64,000 nt of DNA. Origin: Actinomycetes bacterium. Its GTDB lineage: Bacteria; Actinomycetota; Acidimicrobiia; Acidimicrobiales; RAAP-2. This document shows, piece after piece, positions 43,431-51,680 of this stretch. Position numbers and translations under genes: made by a program. Each line of letters begins with the position of its first letter. Positions within the stretch are counted from its first letter, which is position 1. Where the stretch lies: positions 124,001-188,000 of the forward strand of contig JAJYBR010000002.1 in NCBI GenBank assembly GCA_021778895.1, read 5' to 3'. Under the pieces are notes generated by a model, which saw nothing but the letters and a program-made list of their open reading frames with translations, was not told where the DNA came from and did not search any database.

Positions 43431-44447
43431 GCCCCCGCGCCCGCGCGTCACGGCGGCCAGCTGGCCGCAGGCCGCGGCGATCGAGCGCCCGCGCGTGTCG
43501 CGCACCGTGGCGTTCACGCCGAGCCGGCCCAGTTGGTCGCGCACGGCGCGCACCCGCTCGGGAGCCGAGCCGCGCACCGGGTAGCCGGGCGTCGGGTTGA
43601 GGGGGATCAGGTTGACGTGGGCCCGCAGCGGGCCCGCAAAGTCGGCCAGCTCGTCGATAGCCGCCGGGGTGTCGTTGACGCCGTCGATCAGCGCCCACTC
43701 CAGGCTCAGGCGCCGCCCCGTGGCCTCGGTCCAGTGCCGGCAGGCCGCGTGCAGCCGCTCGAGCGGGTAGCGGCGGTTGAGCGGCACCAGCTGGTCGCGC
43801 AGGGCGTCGTTGGCCGCGTGCAGGCTGACGGCCAGCGTGAGCGGGAGGCCCTCGCCGGCCAAGCGCTCCAGCGCGGGCACCACGCCGACCGTCGACACCG
43901 TGAGGTGCCGGGCGCTCAGTCCGCGGGCCTCGTGCAGCCGCCGCAGGGCCCCCACCGTGGCCGCGTAGTTGGCCAGAGGCTCGCCCATGCCCATGAACAC
44001 GACGTTGCTCAGGCGTCGCGGGGCGGCCAGGCGGGCCGCGACCAGCACCTGCTCGACGATCTCGCCGGTGCTCAGGTGGCGCGTGAAGCCCGCCTGGCCG
44101 GTCGCGCAGAAGGAGCACCCCATGGCGCATCCCGCCTGGCTGGACACGCAGACGGTGACCCGGTCGCGGTACAACATCAGGACCGTCTCGATCGTCGCGC
44201 CGTCGTGGAGGGCGAAGACCCACTTGCGGGTCGCCCCGCGGTCGCTGTGGACCTCGGCGCGCGGATGCAGGCCCGCGGTGAACTGGCGGGCGAGCCCCTC
44301 GCGCAGGGCCCGCGGGACGGTGGTGACCTCCTCGAGGGGCCGCGCCTCCTGGTAGAGCCCGTGCCAGAGCTGGTCGACCCGGTAGCGCGGCTCGCCGGCC
44401 AGCGCCTCGGCCAGCTGGGCCCGGTCCAGGTCGTAAAGGGAGGTCAC
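43347..44447 (-). CDS. rlmN: 23S rRNA (adenine-2503-C2)-methyltransferase RlmN
   Basis: A 366-residue radical SAM enzyme. The iron-sulfur motif CxxxCxxC is in SSQAGCAMGCSFCATGQAGF, and the C-terminal catalytic cysteine is in RGRSIAAACGQLA. FMGMGEPLANY is typical. It methylates 23S rRNA A2503 (and tRNA A37 in some species). The C-terminal ~30 residues after the family end are extra and encode the part that overlaps the convergent MFS gene. The GTG start lies 6 nt after TAGCCT on this strand. Confidence 0.93.
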   Translation of the reverse strand: MTSLYDLDRAQLAEALAGEPRYRVDQLWHGLYQEARPLEEVTTVPRALREGLARQFTAGLHPRAEVHSDRGATRKWVFALHDGATIETVLMLYRDRVTVCVSSQAGCAMGCSFCATGQAGFTRHLSTGEIVEQVLVAARLAAPRRLSNVVFMGMGEPLANYAATVGALRRLHEARGLSARHLTVSTVGVVPALERLAGEGLPLTLAVSLHAANDALRDQLVPLNRRYPLERLHAACRHWTEATGRRLSLEWALIDGVNDTPAAIDELADFAGPLRAHVNLIPLNPTPGYPVRGSAPERVRAVRDQLGRLGVNATVRDTRGRSIAAACGQLAAVTRGRGGLAVRARAPEGGAPARQQEHPEDAGQPA

Positions 44448-44507
44448 AGGCGCAGGCTACCGGGCCCCGACGAGCGCCCCGAGGGTGCGGGGGCCCCAGA
44501 CGTGATT

Positions 44508-44518
44508 GACTACTAGTC
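44508..44518. promoter_or_regulatory. Small dyad upstream of SDR gene
   Basis: GACTA-C-TAGTC is a perfect inverted repeat 26 bp before the SDR gene, within TTGACTACTAGTCGGTAACT, which also resembles promoter elements. It may be an operator of an unlinked regulator. Confidence 0.4.
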
Positions 44519-44544
44519 GGTAACTCTTCAGCAAGGAGACGGTC

Positions 44545-45321
44545 ATGGAACTTCGCGGCACCTCAGCCATCGTGACGGGCGGGGCGTCGGGCCTCGGCGA
44601 GGCGACGGCGCACTCCCTGGCCGCCCGCGGTGCTCGCGTGGTGGTAGCGGACCTCAACGACACGCGCGGGCCCGAGGTGGCCGAAGCGGTGGGCGGCGTC
44701 TACGCGCACTGCGACGTCACCAGCACCGACCAGGTCATCGCCGCACTCGAGCAGGCCAAGGGGCTGGCCCCCCTGTGGTCGGTCGTCAACTGCGCCGGGA
44801 TCGGCTGGGCCACCCGCACGATCGGCAAGGACGGCGAGTACGCCTCGGCCCACGACCTGGACCTGTACCGCAAGGTGATCGAGATCAACCTGGTGGGCAC
44901 GTTCAACGTGTGCCGCCTCGGCGCCACCGCGATGAGCCACAACGACCCCGACGCCGACGGCCAGCGCGGCGCCATCGTGAACACCGCCTCGGTCGCCGCC
45001 GAGGACGGGCAGATCGGCCAGGTGGCCTACTCGTCGTCCAAGGGGGGCATCGTCGGCCTGACGCTGCCCCTGGCGCGCGACCTGGCTGTGGTGGGCGTGC
45101 GCGTCAACTGCATCCTGCCCGGGCTGATCGACACCCCGATCTACGGCAGCGGTCCCCAGTCCGAGGAGTTCAAGGCTCACCTGGGCCAGGGCGTCCTGTT
45201 CCCCAAGCGCCTGGGCCACGCCACCGAGTACGCCAGCCTGGCCGTCGAGCTGCTCACCAACAGCTACATGAACGCCGAGTCCATCCGCCTGGACGCCGGG
45301 ATCCGGATGCAGCCCAAATAG
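44545..45321 (+). CDS. SDR dehydrogenase, 3-hydroxyacyl-CoA dehydrogenase type 2-like
   Basis: A 258-residue SDR protein with SAIVTGGASGLGEATAHSLA, NCAGIGWATRTIGKDGEYAS and the catalytic region NTASVAAEDGQIGQVAYSSS then KGG. The order of these elements and GLIDTPIYG match human HSD17B10-like 3-hydroxyacyl-CoA dehydrogenases. It likely oxidises 3-hydroxyacyl-CoA or a steroid-like alcohol with NAD. AAGGAG precedes the ATG. No operon partner. Confidence 0.82.
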   Translation: MELRGTSAIVTGGASGLGEATAHSLAARGARVVVADLNDTRGPEVAEAVGGVYAHCDVTSTDQVIAALEQAKGLAPLWSVVNCAGIGWATRTIGKDGEYASAHDLDLYRKVIEINLVGTFNVCRLGATAMSHNDPDADGQRGAIVNTASVAAEDGQIGQVAYSSSKGGIVGLTLPLARDLAVVGVRVNCILPGLIDTPIYGSGPQSEEFKAHLGQGVLFPKRLGHATEYASLAVELLTNSYMNAESIRLDAGIRMQPK

Positions 45322-45325
45322 TCCG

Positions 45326-45344
45326 CCGGGCCCGCGGGGCCCGG
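45326..45344. terminator. Bidirectional hairpin between SDR gene and dnaB
   Basis: CCGGGCCC and GGGCCCGG pair perfectly around a 3-nt loop in the 30-bp gap between convergent stops. No T-run. Confidence 0.6.
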
Positions 45345-45351
45345 GCGCACC

Positions 45352-46722
45352 TCAGAAGTTGTGGGAGTCGGCCACGTTGTCGAAGCGGGCGAACTCGCCC
45401 CGCCACGTCAGGTGCACCGTGCGCGTGGGGCCGTTACGGTTCTTGCCCACGATGACCTCGGCGTCGGCCTTGAGGTCGTTGGGCACGTCGGCGTACTGCT
45501 CGGGCCGGAACAGGAACAGCACCACGTCGGCGTCCTGTTCCAGCGAGCCGGACTCGCGCAGGTCGGACATGATCGGCCGCTTGTCGGCCCGCTCCTCGAG
45601 CTTGCGCGACAGCTGGGACAGCGCGATCACCGGGCACTGGATCTCGCGGGCCAGGATCTTCAAGGACCGGCTCATCTCGGAGACCTCGACCTGGCGGTTC
45701 TCGGCGCGCGAGCGCGACGACATCAGCTGCAGGTAGTCGACGATCACGACCCCGAGGTCGCCCTGCTGCTGCTTGAAGCGGCGCGCGCGGGCCCGCACGT
45801 CCATGACGGTGAGGGCCGGGTTGTCGTCGATGAAGATCCGGGCCTCCTGCAGGAAGCCGAAGGCCTCGTGGGCCCGGTTCCAGTCGCCCTCGGTGAGGTC
45901 CCCGGTGCGCAGCTTGGACGAGTCGATGCGGGCCGTCGAGGCCAAGATGCGCTCGGCGAGCTCCTGGCGGCTCATCTCCAGGGAGAAGAACAGCGCGGGC
46001 CGGCGCACCACGGCGCCCACGTGCACCAGGACGCCCAGCGCGAAGGCGGTCTTGCCCGCCGACGGGCGCGCGCCGATGATGGTCAGGCTGGTCGACTGGA
46101 GCCCCTGGAGGACCCGGTCGAGCCCGTCGTAGCCCGTGGCCAGGCCGTTCAGCTGCCCGCGCGTCTCGCCGCGGGTCTCCAGGATGTCGGCCTCGGCCAG
46201 GAGGAGCCGCTGGAGTGGCGACACCGTGTCGGCCTGGTGGTCGTCGGCGATCGCGTTGATCTTGCGCTCGGCCTCGTCGATCAGCCCGATCACGTCGTCG
46301 GTGGGCCGGTAGGCCTCGTCGACGATCTCGGTGGCCACGCCGATCAGGCGGCGCTGCTGGGCCTTGTCGCGCACCAGCGCGGCGTAGTACTGCGCGTTGG
46401 AGGTCGAGGGGGTGTTGAGCTGCAGCGAGGCCAGGACCGACAGCTCGATCGCCCCGGCGCCGTGCTCTTGGAGCTTGGCCTGCACCGTCACGTAGTCCAC
46501 GGGCTCGCCCGCCGCGGCCAGCGCCACGATCGCCCGGAAGATCTGCCCGTGGAGGGGCCGGTAGAAGTCGATCTCCTCGACGGTCTCGGCGGCGGCGCTG
46601 ACGGCGTCGGCCGACAGCAGCATCGCGCCGATCAACGACTCCTCGGCCTCCAGGGCATTGGGGGGCACACGGCTGCCCCCGGACACCATGGATCTCCCCT
46701 GCTCGGACTCAACCTGCGTCAT
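45352..46722 (-). CDS. dnaB: Replicative DNA helicase DnaB
   Basis: A 456-residue helicase: N-terminal domain (residues 18-120, VPPNALEAEESLIGAMLLSA) and RecA-like C-terminal domain with Walker A GARPSAGKTAFALGV and the DYLQLM motif. It unwinds DNA at the replication fork. It is of normal length with no intein, unlike many mycobacterial homologues. Located downstream of rplI on the same strand, as in many actinobacteria, but separated by 114 bp. Confidence 0.95.
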   Translation of the reverse strand: MTQVESEQGRSMVSGGSRVPPNALEAEESLIGAMLLSADAVSAAAETVEEIDFYRPLHGQIFRAIVALAAAGEPVDYVTVQAKLQEHGAGAIELSVLASLQLNTPSTSNAQYYAALVRDKAQQRRLIGVATEIVDEAYRPTDDVIGLIDEAERKINAIADDHQADTVSPLQRLLLAEADILETRGETRGQLNGLATGYDGLDRVLQGLQSTSLTIIGARPSAGKTAFALGVLVHVGAVVRRPALFFSLEMSRQELAERILASTARIDSSKLRTGDLTEGDWNRAHEAFGFLQEARIFIDDNPALTVMDVRARARRFKQQQGDLGVVIVDYLQLMSSRSRAENRQVEVSEMSRSLKILAREIQCPVIALSQLSRKLEERADKRPIMSDLRESGSLEQDADVVLFLFRPEQYADVPNDLKADAEVIVGKNRNGPTRTVHLTWRGEFARFDNVADSHNF

Positions 46723-46836
46723 AAGACCTCAACGCTCGCCGAACCCCCCTGTGCCCATCAAGAGCAACAACGTGTGTATTTGGCTGTCAGTTACCACGCC
46801 ACCACTGTGGCTCGCGTGTGTGACAGCCCGGTGGGC

Positions 46837-47286
46837 TCAGCCGGCCGCGACGACCTCGACGCCGAGGGTCGCGACCACGTCGCCGAACAGCGACACGGTC
46901 ACCTCGGCGGGTCCGACCACCTTGAGGTGCTCGGCCATGTGGACGGCCGATCGCTCGACGGCCACGCCGGTGGCGGCCCGCAGTGCAGCGGCCACGTCGG
47001 CCTCGGTCACCGAGCCGAACAGGCGTCCGGTGGCGCCGGCCCGCGCCGTGATGGTCACCCGGGACGCCTCGAGGGCCGCCTTCTGGACCAGCGCGGCGTC
47101 GCGGGTGCGCGCGTCGCGCAGGTCGCGCGACCGGCGCATCGACGCGGCCTGGGAGGCCATGGTGTCCGTGGCCTTCAGGGCTGCCCCGGTGGGCAGCAGG
47201 AAGTTGCGGGCGTAGCCGGCGGCCACGTCGACCACCTCGCCCCGCCGACCCAGGCCGGCAACGTCGTCACGCAGCAAGACCTGCAT
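46837..47286 (-). CDS. rplI: Ribosomal protein bL9
   Basis: A 149-residue L9 protein. [20 protein letters not shown] followed by VAAGYARNFLLPTGAALKAT is the conserved N-terminal rRNA-binding domain, followed by the long connecting helix and C-terminal domain. ATG at 47286 forms TGATG with the rpsR stop; a GTG one codon earlier is less likely. Confidence 0.95.
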   Translation of the reverse strand: MQVLLRDDVAGLGRRGEVVDVAAGYARNFLLPTGAALKATDTMASQAASMRRSRDLRDARTRDAALVQKAALEASRVTITARAGATGRLFGSVTEADVAAALRAATGVAVERSAVHMAEHLKVVGPAEVTVSLFGDVVATLGVEVVAAG

Positions 47287-47729
47287 CACTCCTCCTCACC
47301 CGTGAGGGCCGCCACCGTCTCGGTGGCGTCGTCGGCCATCGTGTCCTCGGCTCCCGCGGCCTCGACCGCCTCGACCGACCCGCTGCGCGGGGCGTCACGG
47401 TCGGGACGCGGCCCACGGCCGCGGTCGTCACGGCCGCGACCACCACGGCGCTCCGTGACGGTGCGCTGGGTGTAGGGCAGCAGGGCGAGCTCGCGGGCCG
47501 TCTTGATGGCCTCGGTCACGTCGCGCTGGTGCTGCTGGCAGTTGCCCGTCACGCGACGGCCGCGAATCTTGCCGCGGTCCGAGATGTACTTGCGCAGCTG
47601 GGCCAGGTCCTTGTAGTCCACCGACGACACGCCCTGCTGGCAGAACGCGCAGGGCTTCTTCTTCATCCCGCGGCGCGGGTCGATCTTGGGGGCGCGCTTG
47701 GGCGGCTTGGGGTTGTTGATGCGAGGCAT
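47286..47729 (-). CDS. rpsR: Ribosomal protein bS18 with long C-terminal extension
   Basis: A 147-residue protein, whereas S18 normally has 75-85 residues. The S18 core ends near residue 90 ([20 protein letters not shown]). Zinc-type ligands are kept: CAFCQQG and the GNCQQHQR stretch. The extra ~57 residues are first Arg/Gly/Asp-rich, then acidic ([20 protein letters not shown]), a probable disordered tail. TAATG joins it to ssb upstream. Confidence 0.93.
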   Translation of the reverse strand: MPRINNPKPPKRAPKIDPRRGMKKKPCAFCQQGVSSVDYKDLAQLRKYISDRGKIRGRRVTGNCQQHQRDVTEAIKTARELALLPYTQRTVTERRGGRGRDDRGRGPRPDRDAPRSGSVEAVEAAGAEDTMADDATETVAALTGEEE

Positions 47730-48175
47730 TAGAAGGGCTCCTCATCGAAGGTGTAGGGAGTGGGGTCGTGGGGCCGCGCGGCCGCGGGGCGCTCTTCGCG
47801 GGCCGGGGAGTCCGGGCGCGGCGTGCGGGTCACCACGGCGGTGGCGAAGCGCAGCGACGGCGCGATCTCGTCCGCGTTGATCTCGACGACCGAGCGCTTC
47901 TCGCCGTTGTCGGTCTCCCAGCTGCGCTGCTCGAGGCGGCCGGTCACGACGACGCGGGTGCCCTTGGCCAGCGAGTTGGCGGCGTTCTCGGCCAGGGCGC
48001 CGTAGCCCGTCACCTCGAAGTAGGAGACGCGCTCCTCCCACTCCTGGGTCGTGCGGTTCTGCCAGCGGCGGTTCACGGCGATGGAGATGCGCACCGCGGC
48101 CTGGCCGCTGTTGAGGAACTTGAGTTCGGGGTCCCGCGTCATGTTGCCAACGACGGTGATGGAGTTGTCCGGCAT
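47729..48175 (-). CDS. ssb: Single-stranded DNA-binding protein
   Basis: A 148-residue SSB: OB-fold with [40 protein letters not shown] and [19 protein letters not shown], then a flexible linker and the acidic tip FDEEPF that recruits repair and replication partners. The ATG at 48175 is the normal SSB start and has AAGGAGA upstream; the frame is open beyond it. Confidence 0.95.
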   Translation of the reverse strand: MPDNSITVVGNMTRDPELKFLNSGQAAVRISIAVNRRWQNRTTQEWEERVSYFEVTGYGALAENAANSLAKGTRVVVTGRLEQRSWETDNGEKRSVVEINADEIAPSLRFATAVVTRTPRPDSPAREERPAAARPHDPTPYTFDEEPF

Positions 48176-48195
48176 GGGTGTCTCCTTGGTATCGC

Positions 48196-48513
48196 TTACG
48201 CCGACACCGGGCTGGTGCGGCCGGCGCGCTCGTCGCGTCGCAGGATCTTGAAGCGCAGGACCTCGTCGCTCAGGGTCAAGATGCGGTGCAGCTCGTCCAC
48301 CGTGGACGGCGAACCCGCGAACTCGACCACGACGTAGTAGCCCTCCTTGCGCTTCTTGATCTCGTACGCCAAAGCGCGCTTCCCCCAACGGTCGAGGGTG
48401 CCCACCGTGCCGTCATGCGCGCGAATCGTGTCCAGGGCTCGATCCAGCGACGCCTGGATCGCCTGGGCGTCCACCGTCGTGTCGAACACGATCATCGTCT
48501 CGTAGGGCCTCAT
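48196..48513 (-). CDS. rpsF: Ribosomal protein bS6
   Basis: A 105-residue S6 protein (MRPYETMIVFDTTVDAQAIQ, WGKRALAYEIKKRKEGYYVV). First gene of rpsF-ssb-rpsR-rplI. S6 and S18 pair in the small ribosomal subunit. GAAAGGAA precedes the ATG; a structured ~76-nt leader comes before it. Confidence 0.95.
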   Translation of the reverse strand: MRPYETMIVFDTTVDAQAIQASLDRALDTIRAHDGTVGTLDRWGKRALAYEIKKRKEGYYVVVEFAGSPSTVDELHRILTLSDEVLRFKILRRDERAGRTSPVSA

Positions 48514-48601
48514 GGCCTGTTCCTTTCCCTCTGGTCCGGCTGCGCCGGGCTCCGCGAACTACGGAGCAGGGTTGCCCGTCAGCGACGGGAGGACAAGTCT
48601 A
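48514..48601 (-). promoter_or_regulatory. rpsF promoter and structured leader
   Basis: On the minus strand a TAGACT -10 box (48596-48601) would start RNA near 48589. The ~76-nt leader can form three consecutive stems: 48575-48589 (6 bp, 3-nt loop), 48549-48567 (6 bp, 7-nt loop) and 48536-48548 (5 bp, 3-nt loop), then the ribosome site. Leaders that bind the S6:S18 pair are known for rpsF operons in other phyla, so this is a candidate autoregulatory RNA. Confidence 0.55.
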
Positions 48602-48622
48602 CCGCCTCGGGCGGCCGGGCCG

Positions 48623-49444
48623 CTACTCGGAGAGCCCGGCGGGCGTCGCGTAGGTCTCGGCGGGGCCGGGGAAGCGGCCCTCGCGCACGTCGTCGCGGTA
48701 GTGGGTCACCGCCTCGGTGATCGCCGAGCCCAGGTCGGCGTAGGTGCGCACGAACTTGGCCGTCGGCCGCCCCGAGAGGCCGAGCAGGTCGTGGAACACC
48801 AGGACCTGGCCGTCGGTGTCCGGACCGGCCCCGATCCCGATCGTCGGGACCTCCAGGGCCTCGGTCACCGCCGTACCGACCACCCCGGGCACGCCCTCGA
48901 CCACGATCGCGTACGCGCCCGCCTCCTGCACGGCGATCGCGCCCTCGAGCAGCCGGTCCACAGCCTCGCGGGTGCGCGCCTGCACCTTGAACCCGCCGAA
49001 GGCCAGCATGCTCTGTGGTGTCAGCCCCACGTGGCCCATGACCGGGATCTCGGCGTCCAGCAGCGCGCGGACGACCTCGACGCGCTCGCGGCCACCCTCC
49101 AGCTTGACGGCCTGGGCGCCCGCGCGCACCAGGATCGCGGCATTGCGCACCGCGTCGGCCACGCCCAGGTGGTAGCTCAGCCACGGCATGTCGGCCACCA
49201 GGTGCGCCTGCGGCCGGGCGGCCGCCACGGCCCGCACGTGGTGGGCGATCTCCTCGACGGTCACGTGCAGGGTGTCGGCGTGCCCCAAGACGACGTTGGC
49301 CAGCGAGTCGCCGACCAGGATCGCGTCGACCCCCGCGGCGTCGACGTAGCGCGCTCCGGGCTCGTCGTAGGCGGTCACCATGACGATGGGCGCCGCCCCC
49401 AGGCGACGCTTGCGAGCGCGCAACTCGGGCGCAGACAGGCTCAT
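48623..49444 (-). CDS. panB: Ketopantoate hydroxymethyltransferase
   Basis: A 273-residue enzyme of pantothenate synthesis: it adds a hydroxymethyl group from methylene-tetrahydrofolate to 2-oxoisovalerate. Motifs are MVTAYDEPGARYVDAAGVDA, ILVGDSLANVVLGH, and GHVGLTPQSM, with GIGAGPDTDGQVLVFHDLLG near the C-terminus. A TAGGCT box ends 6 nt before the ATG on this strand. Confidence 0.94.
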   Translation of the reverse strand: MSLSAPELRARKRRLGAAPIVMVTAYDEPGARYVDAAGVDAILVGDSLANVVLGHADTLHVTVEEIAHHVRAVAAARPQAHLVADMPWLSYHLGVADAVRNAAILVRAGAQAVKLEGGRERVEVVRALLDAEIPVMGHVGLTPQSMLAFGGFKVQARTREAVDRLLEGAIAVQEAGAYAIVVEGVPGVVGTAVTEALEVPTIGIGAGPDTDGQVLVFHDLLGLSGRPTAKFVRTYADLGSAITEAVTHYRDDVREGRFPGPAETYATPAGLSE

Positions 49445-49453
49445 GCCTCGAGC

Positions 49454-49864
49454 CTAGGCTCGCCCCCGCATCGGTCGTCGGGTGCGCCCCCCGGCCGGCC
49501 AGCGCCGGGCCAGGTGGTGGAACGAGCACGCCACGCAGACCCCGACCGCGTAGCACTGCACCGGCTCCTCGCGGCGCTCGAAGCGCGCCAGCTCGGCCCG
49601 CGTCGACGGGCAGGCCCCACCCGCGGGCAGGCGCGGCCCGAAGACGTAGGTGACTTCGACGAGCTCGGACTCGTGGCACACGGGGCAGCGCTCGCCGGTG
49701 ACCCGTCCGAAGTTGCGCGCCGCGCGCACCAGCTCGGGGTGCGCGTCGCAGACCTCGTCGCGCGACACCAGGCCGGCAGCCAGCCGGGCCAGGAGGGTGT
49801 GGCGCACCAGACCGAACTCGACCACGGCTCCATCGGCGGAGGTCGCGCGCGGTGCTTGATACAT
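49454..49864 (-). CDS. DUF5318-family protein
   Basis: A 136-residue actinobacterial protein with two cysteine clusters that look like a zinc ribbon (ERCPVCHESE and VGVCVACSFHH). It corresponds to the gene near padR/ino1 in mycobacteria (Rv0049 region). Function unknown. It is divergent from padR; TAGTCT ends 7 nt before its ATG. Confidence 0.75.
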   Translation of the reverse strand: MYQAPRATSADGAVVEFGLVRHTLLARLAAGLVSRDEVCDAHPELVRAARNFGRVTGERCPVCHESELVEVTYVFGPRLPAGGACPSTRAELARFERREEPVQCYAVGVCVACSFHHLARRWPAGGRTRRPMRGRA

Positions 49865-49918
49865 GTGCGCGAGACTATCCCCGGTGCGCGGCGCGATCGT
49901 GTCAGTGAGTTTGTGCTG

Positions 49919-49941
49919 TCGATATATCGAGTTGATATAAT
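49919..49941 (+). promoter_or_regulatory. padR-ino1 promoter with palindromic operator
   Basis: A perfect -10 box TATAAT (49936-49941) ends 7 nt before the padR GTG. Directly upstream the perfect 12-bp palindrome TCGATATATCGA (49919-49930) occupies the -35/-10 spacer, and a related GATATAATCGA element overlaps the -10. The AT-rich patch stands out from its surroundings and is a likely PadR autoregulatory site. Confidence 0.7.
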
Positions 49942-49948
49942 CGATCGC

Positions 49949-50566
49949 GTGTTAGACATCGCCATCTTGGGTCTGCTCATGGAGCGCGACCACCATGGCT
50001 ACGAGCTGCGGGTGCAGCTTCGCGACCGGCTGGGCCTGGCGAGCAACGTCTCGTTCGGCTCGATCTACCCGGCGCTGGCCCGCTTGGAGCGCCACGGCAG
50101 CGTCGAGACCGTGACGAGTCCCGATAGCCGGGTGAACGCGCTGTCGACGGGCTCGCTGTCGGGCGAGCGCGCGACCCTGCGGTCGCTGCGCACCACGACG
50201 GGGCTCGGGCGTCGGGGCCGCAAGGTGTACCGGATCACCGATCGCGGTCGCCAGGAGTTCGCCCGGCTGCTGGCCGACCCCACCACGATCGACTCGGGTC
50301 GCAGCTTCTCCCTGCGCGTGGCCCTGGCGCGCTATCTGACGCCGGCCCTGCGCATGACCCTGCTCGACCGGCGCCGCGTGGCGCTGCTCGAGCGCCTCGA
50401 GGAGCTGCGCGCCAGCACCCAGGCACCCGACCTGGACGCCTACGCGCGCGCCGTCATCGAGCACGGCGCTCGCGCCATCGAGTTCGAACTGGCGTGGGTC
50501 GATGAGCTGCGGGCTCAGGAACATCGCACAGAGGACAAGGACAGCTACGCGAACGACGCGAGCTGA
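49949..50566 (+). CDS. PadR-family regulator of ino1
   Basis: A 205-residue PadR protein. The winged helix covers [20 protein letters not shown] to the Y-P-A-L-A-R-L-E-R helix ([16 protein letters not shown]). Where the wing normally continues, about 35 unusual Ser/Thr/Arg-rich residues are inserted before [17 protein letters not shown]. The C-terminal helical dimerisation part ends [14 protein letters not shown]. Same-strand neighbour of ino1 with 19 bp between, as in mycobacteria. Confidence 0.82.
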   Translation: MLDIAILGLLMERDHHGYELRVQLRDRLGLASNVSFGSIYPALARLERHGSVETVTSPDSRVNALSTGSLSGERATLRSLRTTTGLGRRGRKVYRITDRGRQEFARLLADPTTIDSGRSFSLRVALARYLTPALRMTLLDRRRVALLERLEELRASTQAPDLDAYARAVIEHGARAIEFELAWVDELRAQEHRTEDKDSYANDAS

Positions 50567-50585
50567 CAGACGAGGAAGGGAAGCA

Positions 50586-51680
50586 ATGGGGAAGATTCGC
50601 GTGGCGATCGCGGGCGTGGGCAACTGTGCCAGCTCGTTGGTCCAAGGAGTCACCTACTACCACGACGCCAAGGCGGACGAGCGGGTCCCGGGCCTGATGC
50701 ACGTCGTCCTGGGCGGATACCACGTCCGGGACATCGAGTTCGTGGCGGCCTTCGACGTGGACGCGTCCAAGGTGGGCAGTGACCTCGGCAAGGCGATCGA
50801 CGGGGGGCAGAACAACACCATCCGCTTCGCGTCCGTGGCCTCGGTCGGGGTCACCGTGCAGCGGGGCCCGACCCTCGACGGCCTGAACCGCTACTACCGC
50901 GAGTCCATCGACGAGTCGCCGGCCGAGCCCGTCGACGTGGTCCAGGTCCTGCGCGACTCGGCCGCCGACGTCCTGGTCTCGTACCTGCCCGTGGGCTCCG
51001 AGGAGGCCCAGCGCTTCTACGCCCAGGCGGCGATCGACGCGGGCGTGGCCTTCGTCAACGCCATCCCGGTCTTCATCGCCTCGGACCCCGTGTGGGCGGC
51101 CAAGTTCCGCGACGCCGGCGTGCCGATCATCGGCGACGACATCAAGAGCCAGGTCGGCGCCACCATCGTCCACCGGATCCTGACCCGGCTCTTCGAGGAC
51201 CGAGGCCTGACCCTGGACCGCACCTACCAGCTCAACGTCGGCGGCAACATGGACTTCAAGAACATGCTCGACCGCGACCGCCTCGAGTCCAAGAAGGTCT
51301 CCAAGACCCAGTCGGTGACCTCGCAGGTCGAGACCAGCCACATGGGCCCCGACGACGTCCACATCGGGCCGAGCGACCACGTGCCGTGGCTCCAGGACCG
51401 CAAGTGGGCCTACATCCGTATGGAGGGCCGCAACTTCGGCGACGTCCCCTTGAACGTCGAGCTCAAGCTCGAGGTCTGGGACTCCCCCAACTCGGCCGGC
51501 GTCATCATCGACGCCGTGCGCTGCGCCAAGATCGCCCGCGACCGCGGGATCGGCGGCCCGGTCATCGGCCCGTCGGCGTACTTCATGAAGTCCCCGCCGG
51601 TCCAGTACCACGACGACGATGCCCGCGTGCTGGTCGAGGCCTTCGCCGACGAGGGCGCACCGAACCCCGCGTGGCCCTAG
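50586..51680 (+). CDS. ino1: Inositol-3-phosphate synthase
   Basis: A 364-residue enzyme converting glucose 6-phosphate to inositol 3-phosphate with NAD, the first step to phosphatidylinositol and mycothiol. N-terminal NAD fold: [19 protein letters not shown]. Catalytic-domain motifs include [17 protein letters not shown] and [20 protein letters not shown] followed by KKVSKTQSV, with conserved lysines. AGGAAGGGAAGC precedes the ATG. Presence of this gene is typical of actinobacteria. Its stop shares CTAG with pcnA. Confidence 0.94.
   Translation: MGKIRVAIAGVGNCASSLVQGVTYYHDAKADERVPGLMHVVLGGYHVRDIEFVAAFDVDASKVGSDLGKAIDGGQNNTIRFASVASVGVTVQRGPTLDGLNRYYRESIDESPAEPVDVVQVLRDSAADVLVSYLPVGSEEAQRFYAQAAIDAGVAFVNAIPVFIASDPVWAAKFRDAGVPIIGDDIKSQVGATIVHRILTRLFEDRGLTLDRTYQLNVGGNMDFKNMLDRDRLESKKVSKTQSVTSQVETSHMGPDDVHIGPSDHVPWLQDRKWAYIRMEGRNFGDVPLNVELKLEVWDSPNSAGVIIDAVRCAKIARDRGIGGPVIGPSAYFMKSPPVQYHDDDARVLVEAFADEGAPNPAWP

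Noticed and set aside
45352..46722. Intein in dnaB
   Set aside because: Length and motifs are those of a plain DnaB; no Hint motifs interrupt the Walker A region.
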